A DNA stretch of 64,000 nt from Pontibacter amylolyticus (lineage in GTDB: Bacteria; Bacteroidota; Bacteroidia; Cytophagales; Hymenobacteraceae). The translations under genes were made by a program, and so were the position numbers. This document shows positions 8,269-18,517 of this stretch, one piece after another (the first letter of the stretch is position 1; every line of letters starts with the position of its first letter). The notes under the pieces are model-generated. The model saw only the letters and a program-made list of their open reading frames with translations, was not told where the DNA came from and did no database searches. The DNA lies in assembly GCF_014638845.1 (NCBI RefSeq), contig NZ_BMFP01000004.1, positions 434,001-498,000 of the forward strand, given 5' to 3'.

Positions 8269-9582
8269 ATGGATATTTTAATAATGGTGGGCCAGCTCAT
8301 ATTGGGCCTGACAATACTAGTTGGATTGCACGAGCTGGGACACATGTTGACTGCCAAATGGTTTGGCATGCGGGTAGAGAAGTATGCGATTGGATTTCCC
8401 CCCAAGATATTTAGCAAGAAGATAGGCGAGACAGAGTACATGCTTGGCCTGATTCCGCTTGGTGGTTTCGTGAAGATATCAGGCATGGTGGACGAGTCGC
8501 TGGACACGGAGGCGCTTCAGAAAGATCCGGAGCCTTATGAGTTTAGGGCCAAGCCAGCCTGGCAGCGCCTGATCGTGATGATGGGCGGCATTATCGTGAA
8601 CGTGATCACAGGCATCGTGATTTTTATCGCCCTCAACTACCACTACGGCGAAACATACCTGCCGGCCAGCGAAGTGAAGTATGGCGTGCAGCCAAACGAA
8701 ATGGGCCAGGACCTGGGCTTTCAGGCTGGTGACAAAATCGTAGCCCTCAATGGCAAACCGCTTGAGAAGTTTGAAGACGTGTACTCGATGGATATGCTCC
8801 TGGGCCGCGACTCATACTACACAGTAGAGCGCAACGGCGAGCAGGTTAATATCCCTATTCCGGTGGACTTTATGGACCGCATGGCCGACAACAAAGAGCG
8901 TATGCTGTTTGTGCAGCCGCGGGTTCCTTTTGTAGTGGGTGAGGTTGCACCCAACAGTCCGGCCTCAAAAGCTGGCCTGCAGGCCGGAGACTACATCCGG
9001 ACGGTTAATGGCGAAAGCATCAAGTTCTTCAATGATATTCAGGCTGTTTTGCAGAAGTATGCCGGCAAGCCGGTAACCATAGGGGTGGAGCGCGATAACG
9101 AACTGGTGACCCTGAACGCTACTGTAAACGAAGACGCAACGCTTGGCTTTTACCAGAAGCCGCTTTTAGAGTATGCCACCCGCGACTACAGCCTGGGCGA
9201 ATCCATACCTCTGGGCACCAACCAGGCCTTTGGCGTGATCACGGCGAACCTCAAGGGTTTTGGTAAAATATTCAGAGGCGAGGTGTCGGCTTCTAAGTCG
9301 TTGAGCGGACCAATCGGTATCGCCCAGATTTTCGGCGACACCTTCAACTGGTACAAGTTCTGGTCAATCACCGGAATGCTGTCGATGGTGCTGGCCTTTA
9401 TGAACTTCCTGCCGATTCCGGCGCTGGATGGCGGCCATGTGGTATTTTTAACATACGAAATGATCAGCGGGCGCAAGCCATCTGATAACTTTTTAGAGAA
9501 CGCCCAAAAAGTGGGCATGGTTTTATTGTTAGGCTTAATGGCTTTTGCTATATTTAACGATGTATTCAAGATAATCTTCTAA
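8269..9582 (+). CDS. rseP: RIP metalloprotease RseP (site-2 protease)
   Basis: 437 residues. It is an intramembrane zinc protease that cleaves anti-sigma factors and signal-peptide remnants. The zinc site HELGH is at residues 21-25 in the first helix, and the second metal-binding segment LPIPALDGGH lies near the C-terminus. Two PDZ-like regions occupy the middle, the second with GEVAPNSPASKAGLQAGDYI. The last residues form another membrane helix. Length is near the family norm. It lies in the same run as dxr and just before the LysM protein. Confidence 0.94.
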   Translation: MDILIMVGQLILGLTILVGLHELGHMLTAKWFGMRVEKYAIGFPPKIFSKKIGETEYMLGLIPLGGFVKISGMVDESLDTEALQKDPEPYEFRAKPAWQRLIVMMGGIIVNVITGIVIFIALNYHYGETYLPASEVKYGVQPNEMGQDLGFQAGDKIVALNGKPLEKFEDVYSMDMLLGRDSYYTVERNGEQVNIPIPVDFMDRMADNKERMLFVQPRVPFVVGEVAPNSPASKAGLQAGDYIRTVNGESIKFFNDIQAVLQKYAGKPVTIGVERDNELVTLNATVNEDATLGFYQKPLLEYATRDYSLGESIPLGTNQAFGVITANLKGFGKIFRGEVSASKSLSGPIGIAQIFGDTFNWYKFWSITGMLSMVLAFMNFLPIPALDGGHVVFLTYEMISGRKPSDNFLENAQKVGMVLLLGLMAFAIFNDVFKIIF

Positions 9583-9596
9583 CCAAAGATTCGTTT

Positions 9597-10868
9597 ATGA
9601 GAGCCGTCGTGAAGTGCGCCTTAACTGTAGCCATTCTATTTGTTTTATTTGCATTTAATCAAGCCGGTGCTACACCAGTAGCATCGGCTTTTTCTATACC
9701 TGGGCAGTCCGCCGCAGCTGACACTACCTACCTGGTGCAGCAAGGCGATACCTATTACAGCCTGTCGCGCCGGTTCAGCATTCCGCTCGATTCACTGCAG
9801 AAGTGGAACGGCACGCAGTTGCAAATGGGTCAGACGCTATACCTGACGCGCCGTGGCGCCAAGGGAAATGCTGTAGCTGCCAAGACGGCTGCAGCCACAG
9901 GGCAGCAAACCAGCGCAGCCAAAACACCGGCTGCTGTCTCAAAACAACCAGCGGGCACCACGGCTCAAACACCGGCTAAGCAAACTACCCCAGCCAAGCA
10001 ACCTGCCACAGCAAAGGCTGAACCTCAAACTGCCAGACCAGCTACCACACCACCTGCACAATCAGCGAAAGCTGTCAGTGCAACCAACACAACGGGACCG
10101 GCCCGCACACAGGTCAGTACCTCGGCTGCAGCCTCTACACTGCCCACGCTGGAGAGTAAGGAAAAGCAGCGCATCCTGGTGGTGCCCTTCGACCCATACC
10201 TGTACTTTTCTGACGCTGACGACGAAATAGCCCGTCATTCCAAAATACCGCGCCAGAACGTGCGCCATGTGTTCCGCGGCAGACTGAACGCCCTGCTGGC
10301 ACCGGAAGGCTACGAGACCATCAACCTGTTGGGCGGCGTCTACCGCGACAGCGTGAGCGAGCTGAGCACCTTATACCGATCGCTGAGCTACGGCTATCAG
10401 GACAACAAGCAGTCGCGCTACAACCACCAGCCTACCATAAAATCCAAGGAGCGTGAAAACGCACTGGACTGGGTGAAACGAAAAAAGAACGACCTGAACA
10501 TCAAAGGCGGACAACCGGCCACCGTACCTGTAGCGCAGGACGAGAACAAGCACTTCGGCGTGAAGGTGAAGGACCCCAAATTCTTCTCGCACTTCAACGG
10601 CCAGTACGGCATCGACTACTACGTGTTCATCAACCAGTTTGAGGTAAAGACAAATTACGAAAACTGCCTGGACCGCGCGACCTGGAACTACGAGCGCGAC
10701 TTCCTGGTGCACTACTCTATCTACAACAGCCAGGGCGAGCTGGTGTCGGGCAACAAGGTGAAGGTGCCATACCAGTCGAACATGAACGACGTGCAGCGCA
10801 TTGTGAGCGACAACATGCCGAACATGGCCAAGCGTGTGCTGGCCGACCTGCCGCAAGCCCAGAAGTAA
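9597..10868 (+). CDS. Exported LysM-domain protein
   Basis: 423 residues. A signal peptide (residues 1 to about 25) is followed by one LysM domain (YLVQQGDTYYSLSRRFSIPL to QTLYL, about 45-82), which binds peptidoglycan. A low-complexity linker of about 90 residues rich in Ala, Thr, Pro, Gln and Lys comes next. The C-terminal 240 residues begin ILVVPFDPYLYFSDADDEI and look like a globular domain I cannot name. It lies 14 bases after rseP and is probably co-transcribed. Likely location is the periplasm, bound to the cell wall. Confidence 0.82.
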   Translation: MRAVVKCALTVAILFVLFAFNQAGATPVASAFSIPGQSAAADTTYLVQQGDTYYSLSRRFSIPLDSLQKWNGTQLQMGQTLYLTRRGAKGNAVAAKTAAATGQQTSAAKTPAAVSKQPAGTTAQTPAKQTTPAKQPATAKAEPQTARPATTPPAQSAKAVSATNTTGPARTQVSTSAAASTLPTLESKEKQRILVVPFDPYLYFSDADDEIARHSKIPRQNVRHVFRGRLNALLAPEGYETINLLGGVYRDSVSELSTLYRSLSYGYQDNKQSRYNHQPTIKSKERENALDWVKRKKNDLNIKGGQPATVPVAQDENKHFGVKVKDPKFFSHFNGQYGIDYYVFINQFEVKTNYENCLDRATWNYERDFLVHYSIYNSQGELVSGNKVKVPYQSNMNDVQRIVSDNMPNMAKRVLADLPQAQK

Positions 10869-10881
10869 ACGATCCTTAATT

Positions 10882-11622
10882 TTATTTCCTGAGCCAGCTT
10901 AGCTTTAAAGCTGTGCTCACGGCAATGGTCCCCATCATAGAGCCAGTCAGGAACGAGACGACTATTCCCATCGGGGAGCGCATAAAGGAGCTCGCATACA
11001 GGGCGTAGCCCATAAAGGTTATACCTGCTATACCTATACATGCCCAGAAGAATAGCTTTTGCTGCGTGGGTATAGAATCGGGTACAGACACAGTTGGCTG
11101 GCGCCAGGTATAGGCCAGTATTAGTAGAAAACCCACTAAGGTGCTGCTGTGCTGTAGGGCGCGGCAGAGCATGATTTCATATCCCATCACGTGCACCATA
11201 CTTTCGAGCACAGACCACTGCTGCACAAAATAGCCTGATTCGTGCATGAAGGAATCCCAAAAGATATGTGTGAAAGCGCCCAGGATGACGGAGAAGGCAA
11301 AGGCCAGCCAACGTTTTTTTAGGTAGGCCAGCCAGTTGAGTTGCGGCACTGCCAAAGCACGGCTTTTAAACCAATCCGGTAGGTGGTCTACAGCAGGTCG
11401 ACGGACGAGCAGGTGAAAAACGGTTGCGATGACCAGCGCAACAGGCAGGTTAAAGTACAGCAAACCCGACAGGGTATGGCCACTTTGGTCGAGAAAAGGG
11501 AAAAGTAGGAAATACTGGAAATCCGGCGCTATACTGCCCGCAACCAAGCCGGTGGCCGAAAACCAGCGCCTGTTGCGCAGCAGGGGCAATATAGCGGCAG
11601 GGTGGGCGGCTGTAAACGGCAT
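10882..11622 (-). CDS. DUF4184 family membrane protein
   Basis: 246 residues, multi-pass. The conserved start MPFTAAHPAAILPL, then GSIAPDF and the later AFTHIFWDSFMH, place it in DUF4184. The conserved His and Asp residues resemble metal-dependent hydrolase-like membrane proteins, but no function is established. It converges on the LysM gene with 13 bases between the stops and no clear terminator. Confidence 0.85.
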   Translation of the reverse strand: MPFTAAHPAAILPLLRNRRWFSATGLVAGSIAPDFQYFLLFPFLDQSGHTLSGLLYFNLPVALVIATVFHLLVRRPAVDHLPDWFKSRALAVPQLNWLAYLKKRWLAFAFSVILGAFTHIFWDSFMHESGYFVQQWSVLESMVHVMGYEIMLCRALQHSSTLVGFLLILAYTWRQPTVSVPDSIPTQQKLFFWACIGIAGITFMGYALYASSFMRSPMGIVVSFLTGSMMGTIAVSTALKLSWLRK

Positions 11623-11702
11623 GGAGTAGGTATAAGTAGTCTTTTGTCCTTTGTCAAAATTTCCTTTGTCCTGACACTGTCTACGCTGTCTGGAACAGGA
11701 GC

Positions 11703-13688
11703 CTATCTTCCTATACCTCGCCCTTGCAGTACTGGTTTTATCAATCTGAATTCCACGCGGCGGTTAATGCGGCGGTCTTCTTCTGTCTTTTCTTCACGCA
11801 GTGGTTTGCTGCTTCCGTAGCCATAGGCATCGATGCGGCCATCCTCTAACCGCACTTTGTGCTGGATGTACTGTAGGATGGCATCGGCGCGGTCTTTCGA
11901 CAGGATCTGGTTAAACTCAGGGTCGCCGGCACTGTCGGTATGGCCCGCAATCTCCAGCCGAAATCCCGGATTTTCCACCAGGAAGTAAGCTACTTCGTCC
12001 AGAACCGGGTGCATCTCTTCCGTAATATTCGACTCATTCGGCTCAAACTCAATGTTACTGAACACGATCGGTATGTTGTGGTCAATTACCCGGGTCATGA
12101 TCTGCAGCGACGTGTCCTGCTGCAGCGCCAGTTCCCGCTCAATCGTGAAGAAGTCCGGACTTTGAATGATCATCATGTAGCGGGCGTTGTCGATCAGGTG
12201 AAAGGCAAACGAGCCGTCCGGCCGGATGTACTTGGACGAGATCTCGATGCCATTGTCCAGGTCGATGATGGAGATGATGCCTGAAAGCGGTTTGTTGGAT
12301 ACCGAGTCGCGCAAGATGCCTTCCACTTTGGTGACGGCCAGCGGGTGGGCTTCCATCGGTAGTGGGAAAGAGAAGAGGTCCAGGTTTTTGAGGTCGCTTT
12401 CTTCGGAGCGGGCGTAATACAGGTTCTGCGATTGCGAATCGATGGTGAAATAGTACTCGCTGCCCCGCCCGTTCACGAGCGGACCGATGTTGCGCGGCTC
12501 CTGCCACTTGTTGCCCACCAGGTAAGTCTTGTAGATGTCAAAATCACCGAAATTGAACAGCTGCCCGCGGGAACTGAAGTAAAGTACCTTGTACTTGGGG
12601 TGGTAGAAAGGGCTCACCTCACTCTGACGGGTGTTGATGATCGGACCCATGTTCTGCGCTTTCGCCCACTGTCCGTTCTTCAGTTTGTGCGTGTAATAGA
12701 TATCAGACAAGCCGAAGCCACCCAGACGGTCGGAGGCGAAGTAGAGCGTGTCCTCGTTAGGCGAAAGGGTCGGCTGTGAGTCCCAGGACGGGCTGTTCAC
12801 ATTCGGACCCAGGTTCTCGATCTCGTGCCAGCTGCCGTCGGGCTGCAGGCTTGCCTTGTACAGGTCACAGTTGCCAAAGCCGTCCGGCGATTCGCAGCGG
12901 GCGAAGAAGAGCGTCTTGCCGTCGCGGGTGAGGGTGGCAGAGCCTTCGTTGTAAATGCTGTTGATGGGCTTGCCAAACGACTGCGCCTCGGTCCAGTAGC
13001 CGTTGCTGTTATGGGAGTAGTACAGATCCTCGTTCGGCTTGCTCTCTATACCTTGAAAAGTGCGCTTGGAGGTGAATATAAGCGTACTGTTGTCGGCGTT
13101 GAGGGTAGGGCCGTAGTCTTCGTAAATAGAGTTGATGGTGTTGCCCATGTTCAGGTATACCCCGCGCGGCGGCTGGTAGGTCGAGATGGACTTGCGGTAC
13201 TCCACCAGTTCGTAGTAGTAGCTCAGCGGCACATAGTAATCCTTGGTGTTCTGCTCCAGCGAGTCGTAGTAGGACTGTACCTGGCGGATGTCGGAGCGGT
13301 GGTGCTTGAGTACGAGGCGGTATACCTCCATGGCCTGGTTCATCATGCCCTGGCGCTCATACAGCTGGCCCAGCCTCCATAGCAGGTTGGTGTCTTTATA
13401 GAAGTTCTGTATGCCGAAATTGCGCACGTAGCCCTCCAGCAGCTTAAGGGCCTGCCCGTACTGTTTGCGTCTTTCCAGGCGCTGAATCTCCGACAGTTTC
13501 TTGGAGTCCTTGTAATGTGCGATCCGGTTCAGGTTCGGGAAGTCCAGGTGCATTTCCTGGTTCGGAGCCTTTTTCTTCACCTTCACGTCAGGCCCGTCCT
13601 GCAGGGGTGTATGCTTCAGCTGACCCAGGCACAGGAGCGGGGCCAGCAAGAGCAGCAGGAAGATAACAGGGGCGTTAAGTCGTTTCAT
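11703..13688 (-). CDS. PD40/OmpA-family outer-membrane protein
   Basis: 661 residues from the ATG at 13688; a GTG two codons upstream is possible. Order of parts: signal peptide, a TPR-like stretch (about 60-150), WD40-like PD40 beta-propeller repeats with LYFASDR, LFFARCE and LYYARSE motifs (about 180-440), a carboxypeptidase-regulatory-like domain (about 450-540), then an OmpA C-terminal domain with NPGFRLEIAGHTDSAG and RINRRVEFRLI, which binds peptidoglycan. Such proteins are common in Bacteroidota envelopes, some tied to gliding and type IX secretion (PorE-like). That link is not shown here. A promoter lies at 13714-13746. Confidence 0.87.
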   Translation of the reverse strand: MKRLNAPVIFLLLLLAPLLCLGQLKHTPLQDGPDVKVKKKAPNQEMHLDFPNLNRIAHYKDSKKLSEIQRLERRKQYGQALKLLEGYVRNFGIQNFYKDTNLLWRLGQLYERQGMMNQAMEVYRLVLKHHRSDIRQVQSYYDSLEQNTKDYYVPLSYYYELVEYRKSISTYQPPRGVYLNMGNTINSIYEDYGPTLNADNSTLIFTSKRTFQGIESKPNEDLYYSHNSNGYWTEAQSFGKPINSIYNEGSATLTRDGKTLFFARCESPDGFGNCDLYKASLQPDGSWHEIENLGPNVNSPSWDSQPTLSPNEDTLYFASDRLGGFGLSDIYYTHKLKNGQWAKAQNMGPIINTRQSEVSPFYHPKYKVLYFSSRGQLFNFGDFDIYKTYLVGNKWQEPRNIGPLVNGRGSEYYFTIDSQSQNLYYARSEESDLKNLDLFSFPLPMEAHPLAVTKVEGILRDSVSNKPLSGIISIIDLDNGIEISSKYIRPDGSFAFHLIDNARYMMIIQSPDFFTIERELALQQDTSLQIMTRVIDHNIPIVFSNIEFEPNESNITEEMHPVLDEVAYFLVENPGFRLEIAGHTDSAGDPEFNQILSKDRADAILQYIQHKVRLEDGRIDAYGYGSSKPLREEKTEEDRRINRRVEFRLIKPVLQGRGIGR

Positions 13689-13713
13689 CGGCACAGAGCA
13701 TGATACCTGAAAC

Positions 13714-13746
13714 CAAAGATATTATTTTTTAGCCTATGTTCTGAAA
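13714..13746 (-). promoter_or_regulatory. Promoter candidate for the PD40/OmpA gene
   Basis: On the minus strand TTTC (13743-13746), 21 bases, then TATCTTTG (13714-13721), an exact -7 box. The start of transcription would be near 13707, about 20 bases before the ATG at 13688, which supports that start. Confidence 0.5.
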
Positions 13747-13961
13747 CGATTTATTAATAATCCCTTATATTTTGGGAAGAAGTGCCAATGCTGCTGTTGG
13801 TGCGACAATTTAGGCAGGCTGCAGCACTTGGCACAAGTCTTGACAATAATACACTCCACAGACATAAAGCAGTTTTCCGTTATCTTTATGTCAATTTGGC
13901 ACTGATACAATCTATGAACTATACACTGGAGAACTTTCTCAACCATCTTTTAATCGGAAAC

Positions 13962-16403
13962 ATGTCGGTAGATGATAGCGACGATCTGATTCCGGTAATC
14001 ACCACAGACCCTGACGAAGAAATGCTTCCGGAAGACATGCCGGACGAACTGCCTCTGCTGGCGGTGCGCAACACAGTATTGTTTCCGGGTGTGGTATTGC
14101 CTATTACCGTTAGCCGCAAAAAATCAGTGCGCCTCGTGCGCAAAGCCCATAAAGGCGACAAGATCGTCGGGGTGGTGGCGCAGCGCAACACCAACAGCGA
14201 CGACCCGTCTGCCGAGGACCTTTACAGCATTGGCACCATGGCCAAGATCCTGAAAATGCTGGTACTGCCCGATGGCAACACCACCATCATCATTCAGGGG
14301 CAGAGCCGTTTCCAGATTGACGAAGTAACGCAGGAAGAGCCCTACCTGTCGGCGAAGGTGAGTTACTGCAAAGACACTTTCCCGAACAAAAAGAGCAAAG
14401 AGGTAAAGGCCCTGGTGCACTCGCTGAAAGACGCGGCCGCCAAGATGCTGAAGCTTAACCCTGAAATACCACAGGAGGCGCAAGTTGCCCTTGATAACAT
14501 TGACAGCCCGAGTTTCCTGACGCACTTTCTGTCCAGCAACCTGAACGTGGATGTGGCGCAGAAACAGAAGCTGCTGGAAGTGAACGACGGCGTGGAGCGC
14601 GGCACACAACTGCTTGAGATCATGCTGCGCGAGATCCAGTTGCTGGAGCTCAAGCAGGAGATACACACCAAAGTACACACCGACATCGACCAGCAGCAGC
14701 GCGACTACTTTTTGCGCCAGCAGATCAAGGTGTTGCAGGATGAACTGGGACAGGAGGGACCCGATCAGGAGATCGAGCGATTCCGCGAGCGTGCCATGAA
14801 AAAGAAGTGGCCGGAGCAGGTTGCCAAGCATTTCAACAAAGAAATCGAGCGACTGGCCCGTCTTAATCCGCAGGCAGCCGAGTACCCGGTGGCGGTCAAC
14901 TACCTGGAGTTTCTGCTCGATTTGCCCTGGAACGAAACCACCAAGGATAACTTCAACCTGAAGCGCACCAAAAAGATACTCGACGCCGACCATTACGGTC
15001 TGGAGAAGGTAAAGGAGCGCATCATCGAGTACCTGGCCGTGCTCAAGCTGAAAAAGGACATGAAAGCGCCGATTCTGTGCCTCTATGGCCCTCCGGGTGT
15101 GGGTAAAACTTCACTGGGGCGCTCCATTGCCACGGCGTTGGGTCGTAAATATGTCAGAATGTCACTGGGAGGCGTGCGCGACGAAGCCGAGATCCGCGGG
15201 CACCGCCGTACCTATGTGGGCGCCATGCCGGGCAAGATCATCAGCCAGATCAAAAAAGTAGGCTCTTCCAACCCAGTCATTATCCTCGACGAGATCGACA
15301 AGCTGGCGTCCGACTTCCGTGGCGACCCTTCTTCGGCTTTGCTCGAGGTGCTGGACCCGGAGCAGAACCATACCTTCATGGACAATTATTTGGACGTGGA
15401 ATACGACCTCTCGAAGGTGCTCTTCATTGCCACGGCTAACTCGCTGGATACCATTCAGCCTGCCCTGCGCGACCGAATGGAGATCATCGAGCTGACCGGC
15501 TATACCTTGGAAGAAAAGACCGAGATCGCGAAGCGACACCTCGTGCCGAAGCAGGTGAGCGAGCACGGTTTGGAGGAAGAAGACGTGAAAATGTCGAAGG
15601 CCACGCTGCAGAAAGTAATCGACGACTATACCCGCGAGTCGGGTGTGCGCAGTCTGGAGCGTAAGATCGGGCAACTGGTGCGCAACACGGCCAAGCAGAA
15701 GGCGATGGAGGAGAAGTATACCCCGTCCATCAAACCGGAAGACGTCGTAAAAATTCTCGGACCAGAGACGTTCGACAAGGAAATCTACCAGGACATCGAC
15801 ACAGCCGGTGTGGTGACAGGCCTGGCCTGGACCTCGGTGGGCGGCGATATCTTGTTTATTGAGTCCATCCTGAGCAAAGGCAAAGGCAAACTGACGCTAT
15901 CGGGCCAGTTGGGCGATGTGATGAAAGAGTCAGCGATGACGGCCATCTCATACCTGAAAGCCCACGCCGAGTTGTTGGACATCGACTACCGCCTGTTCGA
16001 CCAGTACGACCTGCACATCCACTTTCCGGAGGGCGCTGTGCCGAAAGACGGGCCGTCGGCAGGTATAGCCATCTTTACCTCCATCGCTTCGGTGTTCACG
16101 CAACGCAAAGTGAAGTCGCGCCTGGCCATGACGGGTGAGATCACGCTACGCGGCAAAGTGCTGCCGGTGGGCGGTATAAAAGAGAAGATCCTGGCCGCTA
16201 AGCGGGCAGGTATAACGGATGTGATTCTGTGCCAGAAGAACCGGAAAGACATCACCGAGATACCGGATCAGTACATCAAAGGCTTGCACATTCACTATGT
16301 AGACCGTGTGGATGACGTGGTGCAGATTGCTTTGCTCAAACAGAAGGTAAAGCACCCGCTTAATCTGACGGTGTCGGAGGATGTCAAAGGGATGAATATT
16401 TAA
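13962..16403 (+). CDS. lon: ATP-dependent protease Lon
   Basis: 813 residues from the ATG at 13962; an ATG at 13914 would add MNYTLENFLNHLLIGN. Lon degrades misfolded and regulatory proteins in the cytoplasm. Order: N-terminal substrate domain starting [18 protein letters not shown], helical region, AAA+ module with Walker [13 protein letters not shown] and Walker [10 protein letters not shown], then the Ser/Lys protease with [11 protein letters not shown] (catalytic Ser) and [17 protein letters not shown] (catalytic Lys). Length is normal. No clear promoter was found in the 270-base divergent gap with the OmpA gene. Confidence 0.96.
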   Translation: MSVDDSDDLIPVITTDPDEEMLPEDMPDELPLLAVRNTVLFPGVVLPITVSRKKSVRLVRKAHKGDKIVGVVAQRNTNSDDPSAEDLYSIGTMAKILKMLVLPDGNTTIIIQGQSRFQIDEVTQEEPYLSAKVSYCKDTFPNKKSKEVKALVHSLKDAAAKMLKLNPEIPQEAQVALDNIDSPSFLTHFLSSNLNVDVAQKQKLLEVNDGVERGTQLLEIMLREIQLLELKQEIHTKVHTDIDQQQRDYFLRQQIKVLQDELGQEGPDQEIERFRERAMKKKWPEQVAKHFNKEIERLARLNPQAAEYPVAVNYLEFLLDLPWNETTKDNFNLKRTKKILDADHYGLEKVKERIIEYLAVLKLKKDMKAPILCLYGPPGVGKTSLGRSIATALGRKYVRMSLGGVRDEAEIRGHRRTYVGAMPGKIISQIKKVGSSNPVIILDEIDKLASDFRGDPSSALLEVLDPEQNHTFMDNYLDVEYDLSKVLFIATANSLDTIQPALRDRMEIIELTGYTLEEKTEIAKRHLVPKQVSEHGLEEEDVKMSKATLQKVIDDYTRESGVRSLERKIGQLVRNTAKQKAMEEKYTPSIKPEDVVKILGPETFDKEIYQDIDTAGVVTGLAWTSVGGDILFIESILSKGKGKLTLSGQLGDVMKESAMTAISYLKAHAELLDIDYRLFDQYDLHIHFPEGAVPKDGPSAGIAIFTSIASVFTQRKVKSRLAMTGEITLRGKVLPVGGIKEKILAAKRAGITDVILCQKNRKDITEIPDQYIKGLHIHYVDRVDDVVQIALLKQKVKHPLNLTVSEDVKGMNI

Positions 16404-16810
16404 AAGCGAATCGGGTTGCCCCTGTTGCTTGCCTTGTTTCTGAGCTTTCAGTTCAAGCACAGGTATAGCTTTCAAAGCTATGGACGATCAGGTGCGCACC
16501 TTGGCGGGAGCCGGCTGGCAGCCCATGCCCTTTAAGGAGCAGTAGGCGCGAGCTACAGGGCAGCGCATATGCCGGATCGTTTGTCGCTTAAGGCACACCA
16601 CCTGCACAATTTTGACGTTGTATACCTGGGTGCCAACGGCAACGAAGTAGAAGAGGAAAAGAAGCTCGATGAGAAGGTGACTTCCTTCGGTCGGGCGGCA
16701 CGCATGATGTCAACCTCCGCACTGACACGTTTCTGAAACGTAGAAGTAAAGAATAAGGCAGTCTGTACTTTGTATGGAGTGGCCGGTTTTGTAAATTTTA
16801 AATATCGAAA
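16404..16810 (+). pseudogene. Spacer with decayed coding sequence
   Basis: 407 bases between lon and hslU with no intact gene. The sequence is GC-rich and coding-like rather than AT-rich as other spacers are. One plus frame reads FKAMDDQVRTLAGAGWQPMP and stops at 16543-16545. Further on another frame reads HNFDVVYLGANGNEVEEEKK and DEKVTSFGRAARMM before a stop near 16735. This looks like the broken tail of a lost gene; I cannot name it. The motif CAGGTATAGC occurs near 16461. A short ACGTTT/AAACGT hairpin lies near 16730. Confidence 0.35.
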
Positions 16811-18208
16811 ATGTTAGATTCAATTGAGCATTTAACACCAGCCCAGATTGTGGCGGAGCTGGATAAATATATTATTGGGCAGCAGGACGCCAAGCGTAAC
16901 GTGGCCATTGCGCTGCGCAACCGCTGGCGCCGCATGAATGCCGACGAAAGCATTCGCCGCGAGATCGTGCCCAATAACATCCTGATGATCGGTGCGACCG
17001 GCGTTGGTAAAACCGAGATCGCCCGCCGCCTGGCCAAGATTGCCGATGCCCCTTTCACCAAAGTGGAGGCTTCCAAATTTACGGAGGTAGGCTACGTGGG
17101 TCGCGATGTGGAAAGCATGGTGCGCGACCTGGTGGAGCAGTCGGTGAACATGGTGAAGACAAAGAAGAAAGAGGAGGTAAAGCAGAAAGCAGCTGAGGTG
17201 GTGGAAGACATCATTCTCGATGCGCTGATCCCGCCTATCCAGGGTGGCCGCGCAACGCCGAGTTTTTCGAGCACCTCCGAGCCAAACGGCATGCCCGACA
17301 ACGATTACGAACTGAACGAGCGCACCCGCGAGAAATTCAGAGAGAAGATCCGCAACGGCGAGTTGGAGGATCGCAAAATCGAGATCCGGGTGCAGCAGAG
17401 CGCTATGCCGGGCATGGGCGTGATGGGGCCGGGCATGGACGAGGCTTCCATGATGAACATCCAGGAGATGATCAGCGGCATGATGCCAAAGAAAACCAAG
17501 AAACGCAAAGTGAGCATCGCCGAGGCCCGCAAAATCTTGCTGGAAGAGGAGGCTGCCAAGTTGATCGACATGGACGAGGTGAAGGAAGAGGCCATTTTTA
17601 AAGCCGAGAACTCCGGTGTTATTTTTATCGACGAGATTGACAAAGTAGCCAGCGCAAGCGGCAAAGGCGGCAGTGGTCCCGACGTGAGCCGCGAAGGTGT
17701 GCAGCGCGACCTTTTGCCCATTGTAGAAGGCTCTACCGTGAACACCAAGTATGGCGTCATCAACACCGATCACATCCTGTTCATCGCCGCCGGCGCGTTC
17801 CACGTGGCCAAGCCGTCGGATCTTATACCTGAATTGCAGGGCCGTTTCCCGATTCGTGTGGAGTTGCAGAGCCTGACCAAGGAGGACTTCTACCAGATTC
17901 TGAAGTTCCCGAAAAACGCCCTGACCAAGCAATACGAAGCACTCCTGAGAGCAGAGAACGTAGAGCTGAGTTTTGCCGACGAAGCCCTGGATGAAATTGC
18001 CTCCATCGCTTTTGAAGTAAATTCGGAAGTAGAGAACATCGGTGCCCGCCGTCTGCACACGGTCATGAGCCGCCTGCTCAACGACATCCTTTTCGACGTG
18101 CCGGACAAAATCGGCCCCAACGCCCACATCGTGATCAACCGCGAAATGGTGCTCGAAAGGCTGTCGGATATGGTGAAGAACCGGGATTTGAGCCAGTATA
18201 TTCTTTAA
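16811..18208 (+). CDS. hslU: HslU, ATPase subunit of the HslVU protease
   Basis: 465 residues. HslU is the AAA+ unfoldase that feeds proteins to the HslV peptidase. It starts LTPAQIVAELDKYIIGQQDA, with Walker A GATGVGKTE near residue 57 and pore motif GYVGRD near 95. The I domain is about 110-240 and contains a Met/Gly-rich segment. Walker B is IFIDEIDKVA, followed by a C-terminal docking tail ending SQYIL. hslV is not adjacent in this window, so it must be elsewhere. The second strand is also open for 549 codons here, a shadow of the high GC content. Confidence 0.95.
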   Translation: MLDSIEHLTPAQIVAELDKYIIGQQDAKRNVAIALRNRWRRMNADESIRREIVPNNILMIGATGVGKTEIARRLAKIADAPFTKVEASKFTEVGYVGRDVESMVRDLVEQSVNMVKTKKKEEVKQKAAEVVEDIILDALIPPIQGGRATPSFSSTSEPNGMPDNDYELNERTREKFREKIRNGELEDRKIEIRVQQSAMPGMGVMGPGMDEASMMNIQEMISGMMPKKTKKRKVSIAEARKILLEEEAAKLIDMDEVKEEAIFKAENSGVIFIDEIDKVASASGKGGSGPDVSREGVQRDLLPIVEGSTVNTKYGVINTDHILFIAAGAFHVAKPSDLIPELQGRFPIRVELQSLTKEDFYQILKFPKNALTKQYEALLRAENVELSFADEALDEIASIAFEVNSEVENIGARRLHTVMSRLLNDILFDVPDKIGPNAHIVINREMVLERLSDMVKNRDLSQYIL

Positions 18209-18517
18209 GTTTAGGAGTTTAAGAGTTGAGGAGTTTGGGAAGTGTAGTTGGTAGGGACAGGTCGCGACTTGTCCGAATCGTGCGCCGGTCCTCGCAATAA
18301 AGGCGTAAGCGCTAAACCCTGACTGGTACATAAAAGCGAGTCTGTGACTCGAGAAAAGGAAAAGCTGGTGTTTCTGTAAAGGCAGAGGCATCAGCTTTTT
18401 GCTCTTAAAAACCACATCCAGTAGGTATAGGTATAACCAAATCTTATATCCCCTTCGTACTTTAGGAACGAAAAGTGTCACTTTCTAACTTCCAAACTTT
18501 TAAACTTTCTAACTACT
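18209..18517. repeat. Repeat-rich spacer after hslU
   Basis: 309 bases without a gene. It starts with an AGTTTAGGAGTTT-type low-complexity stretch (18209-18240), then one copy of a 33-bp palindromic repeat (18251-18283). A weak AAAAGCTG/CAGCTTTT hairpin (about 18360-18400) may act as a terminator. One AGGTATAG motif lies near 18424. A CTTTCTAACTT-type stretch (18480-18515) runs directly into the start of the next gene. Confidence 0.6.
18251..18283. repeat. 33-bp palindromic dispersed repeat, copy 1
   Basis: This copy matches the one at 29790-29822 at 32 of 33 positions. The core is an imperfect version of the palindrome GGACAGGTCGCGACCTGTCC (one C-to-T change here), followed by GAATCGTGC. 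It is a REP-like intergenic element with no coding potential. Confidence 0.8.

Noticed and set aside
16832..18481. 549-codon open frame on the minus strand opposite hslU
   Set aside because: It mirrors hslU in high-GC DNA; the translation is rich in His, Leu and Val with no domain and no conserved motif, as expected of an antisense shadow.
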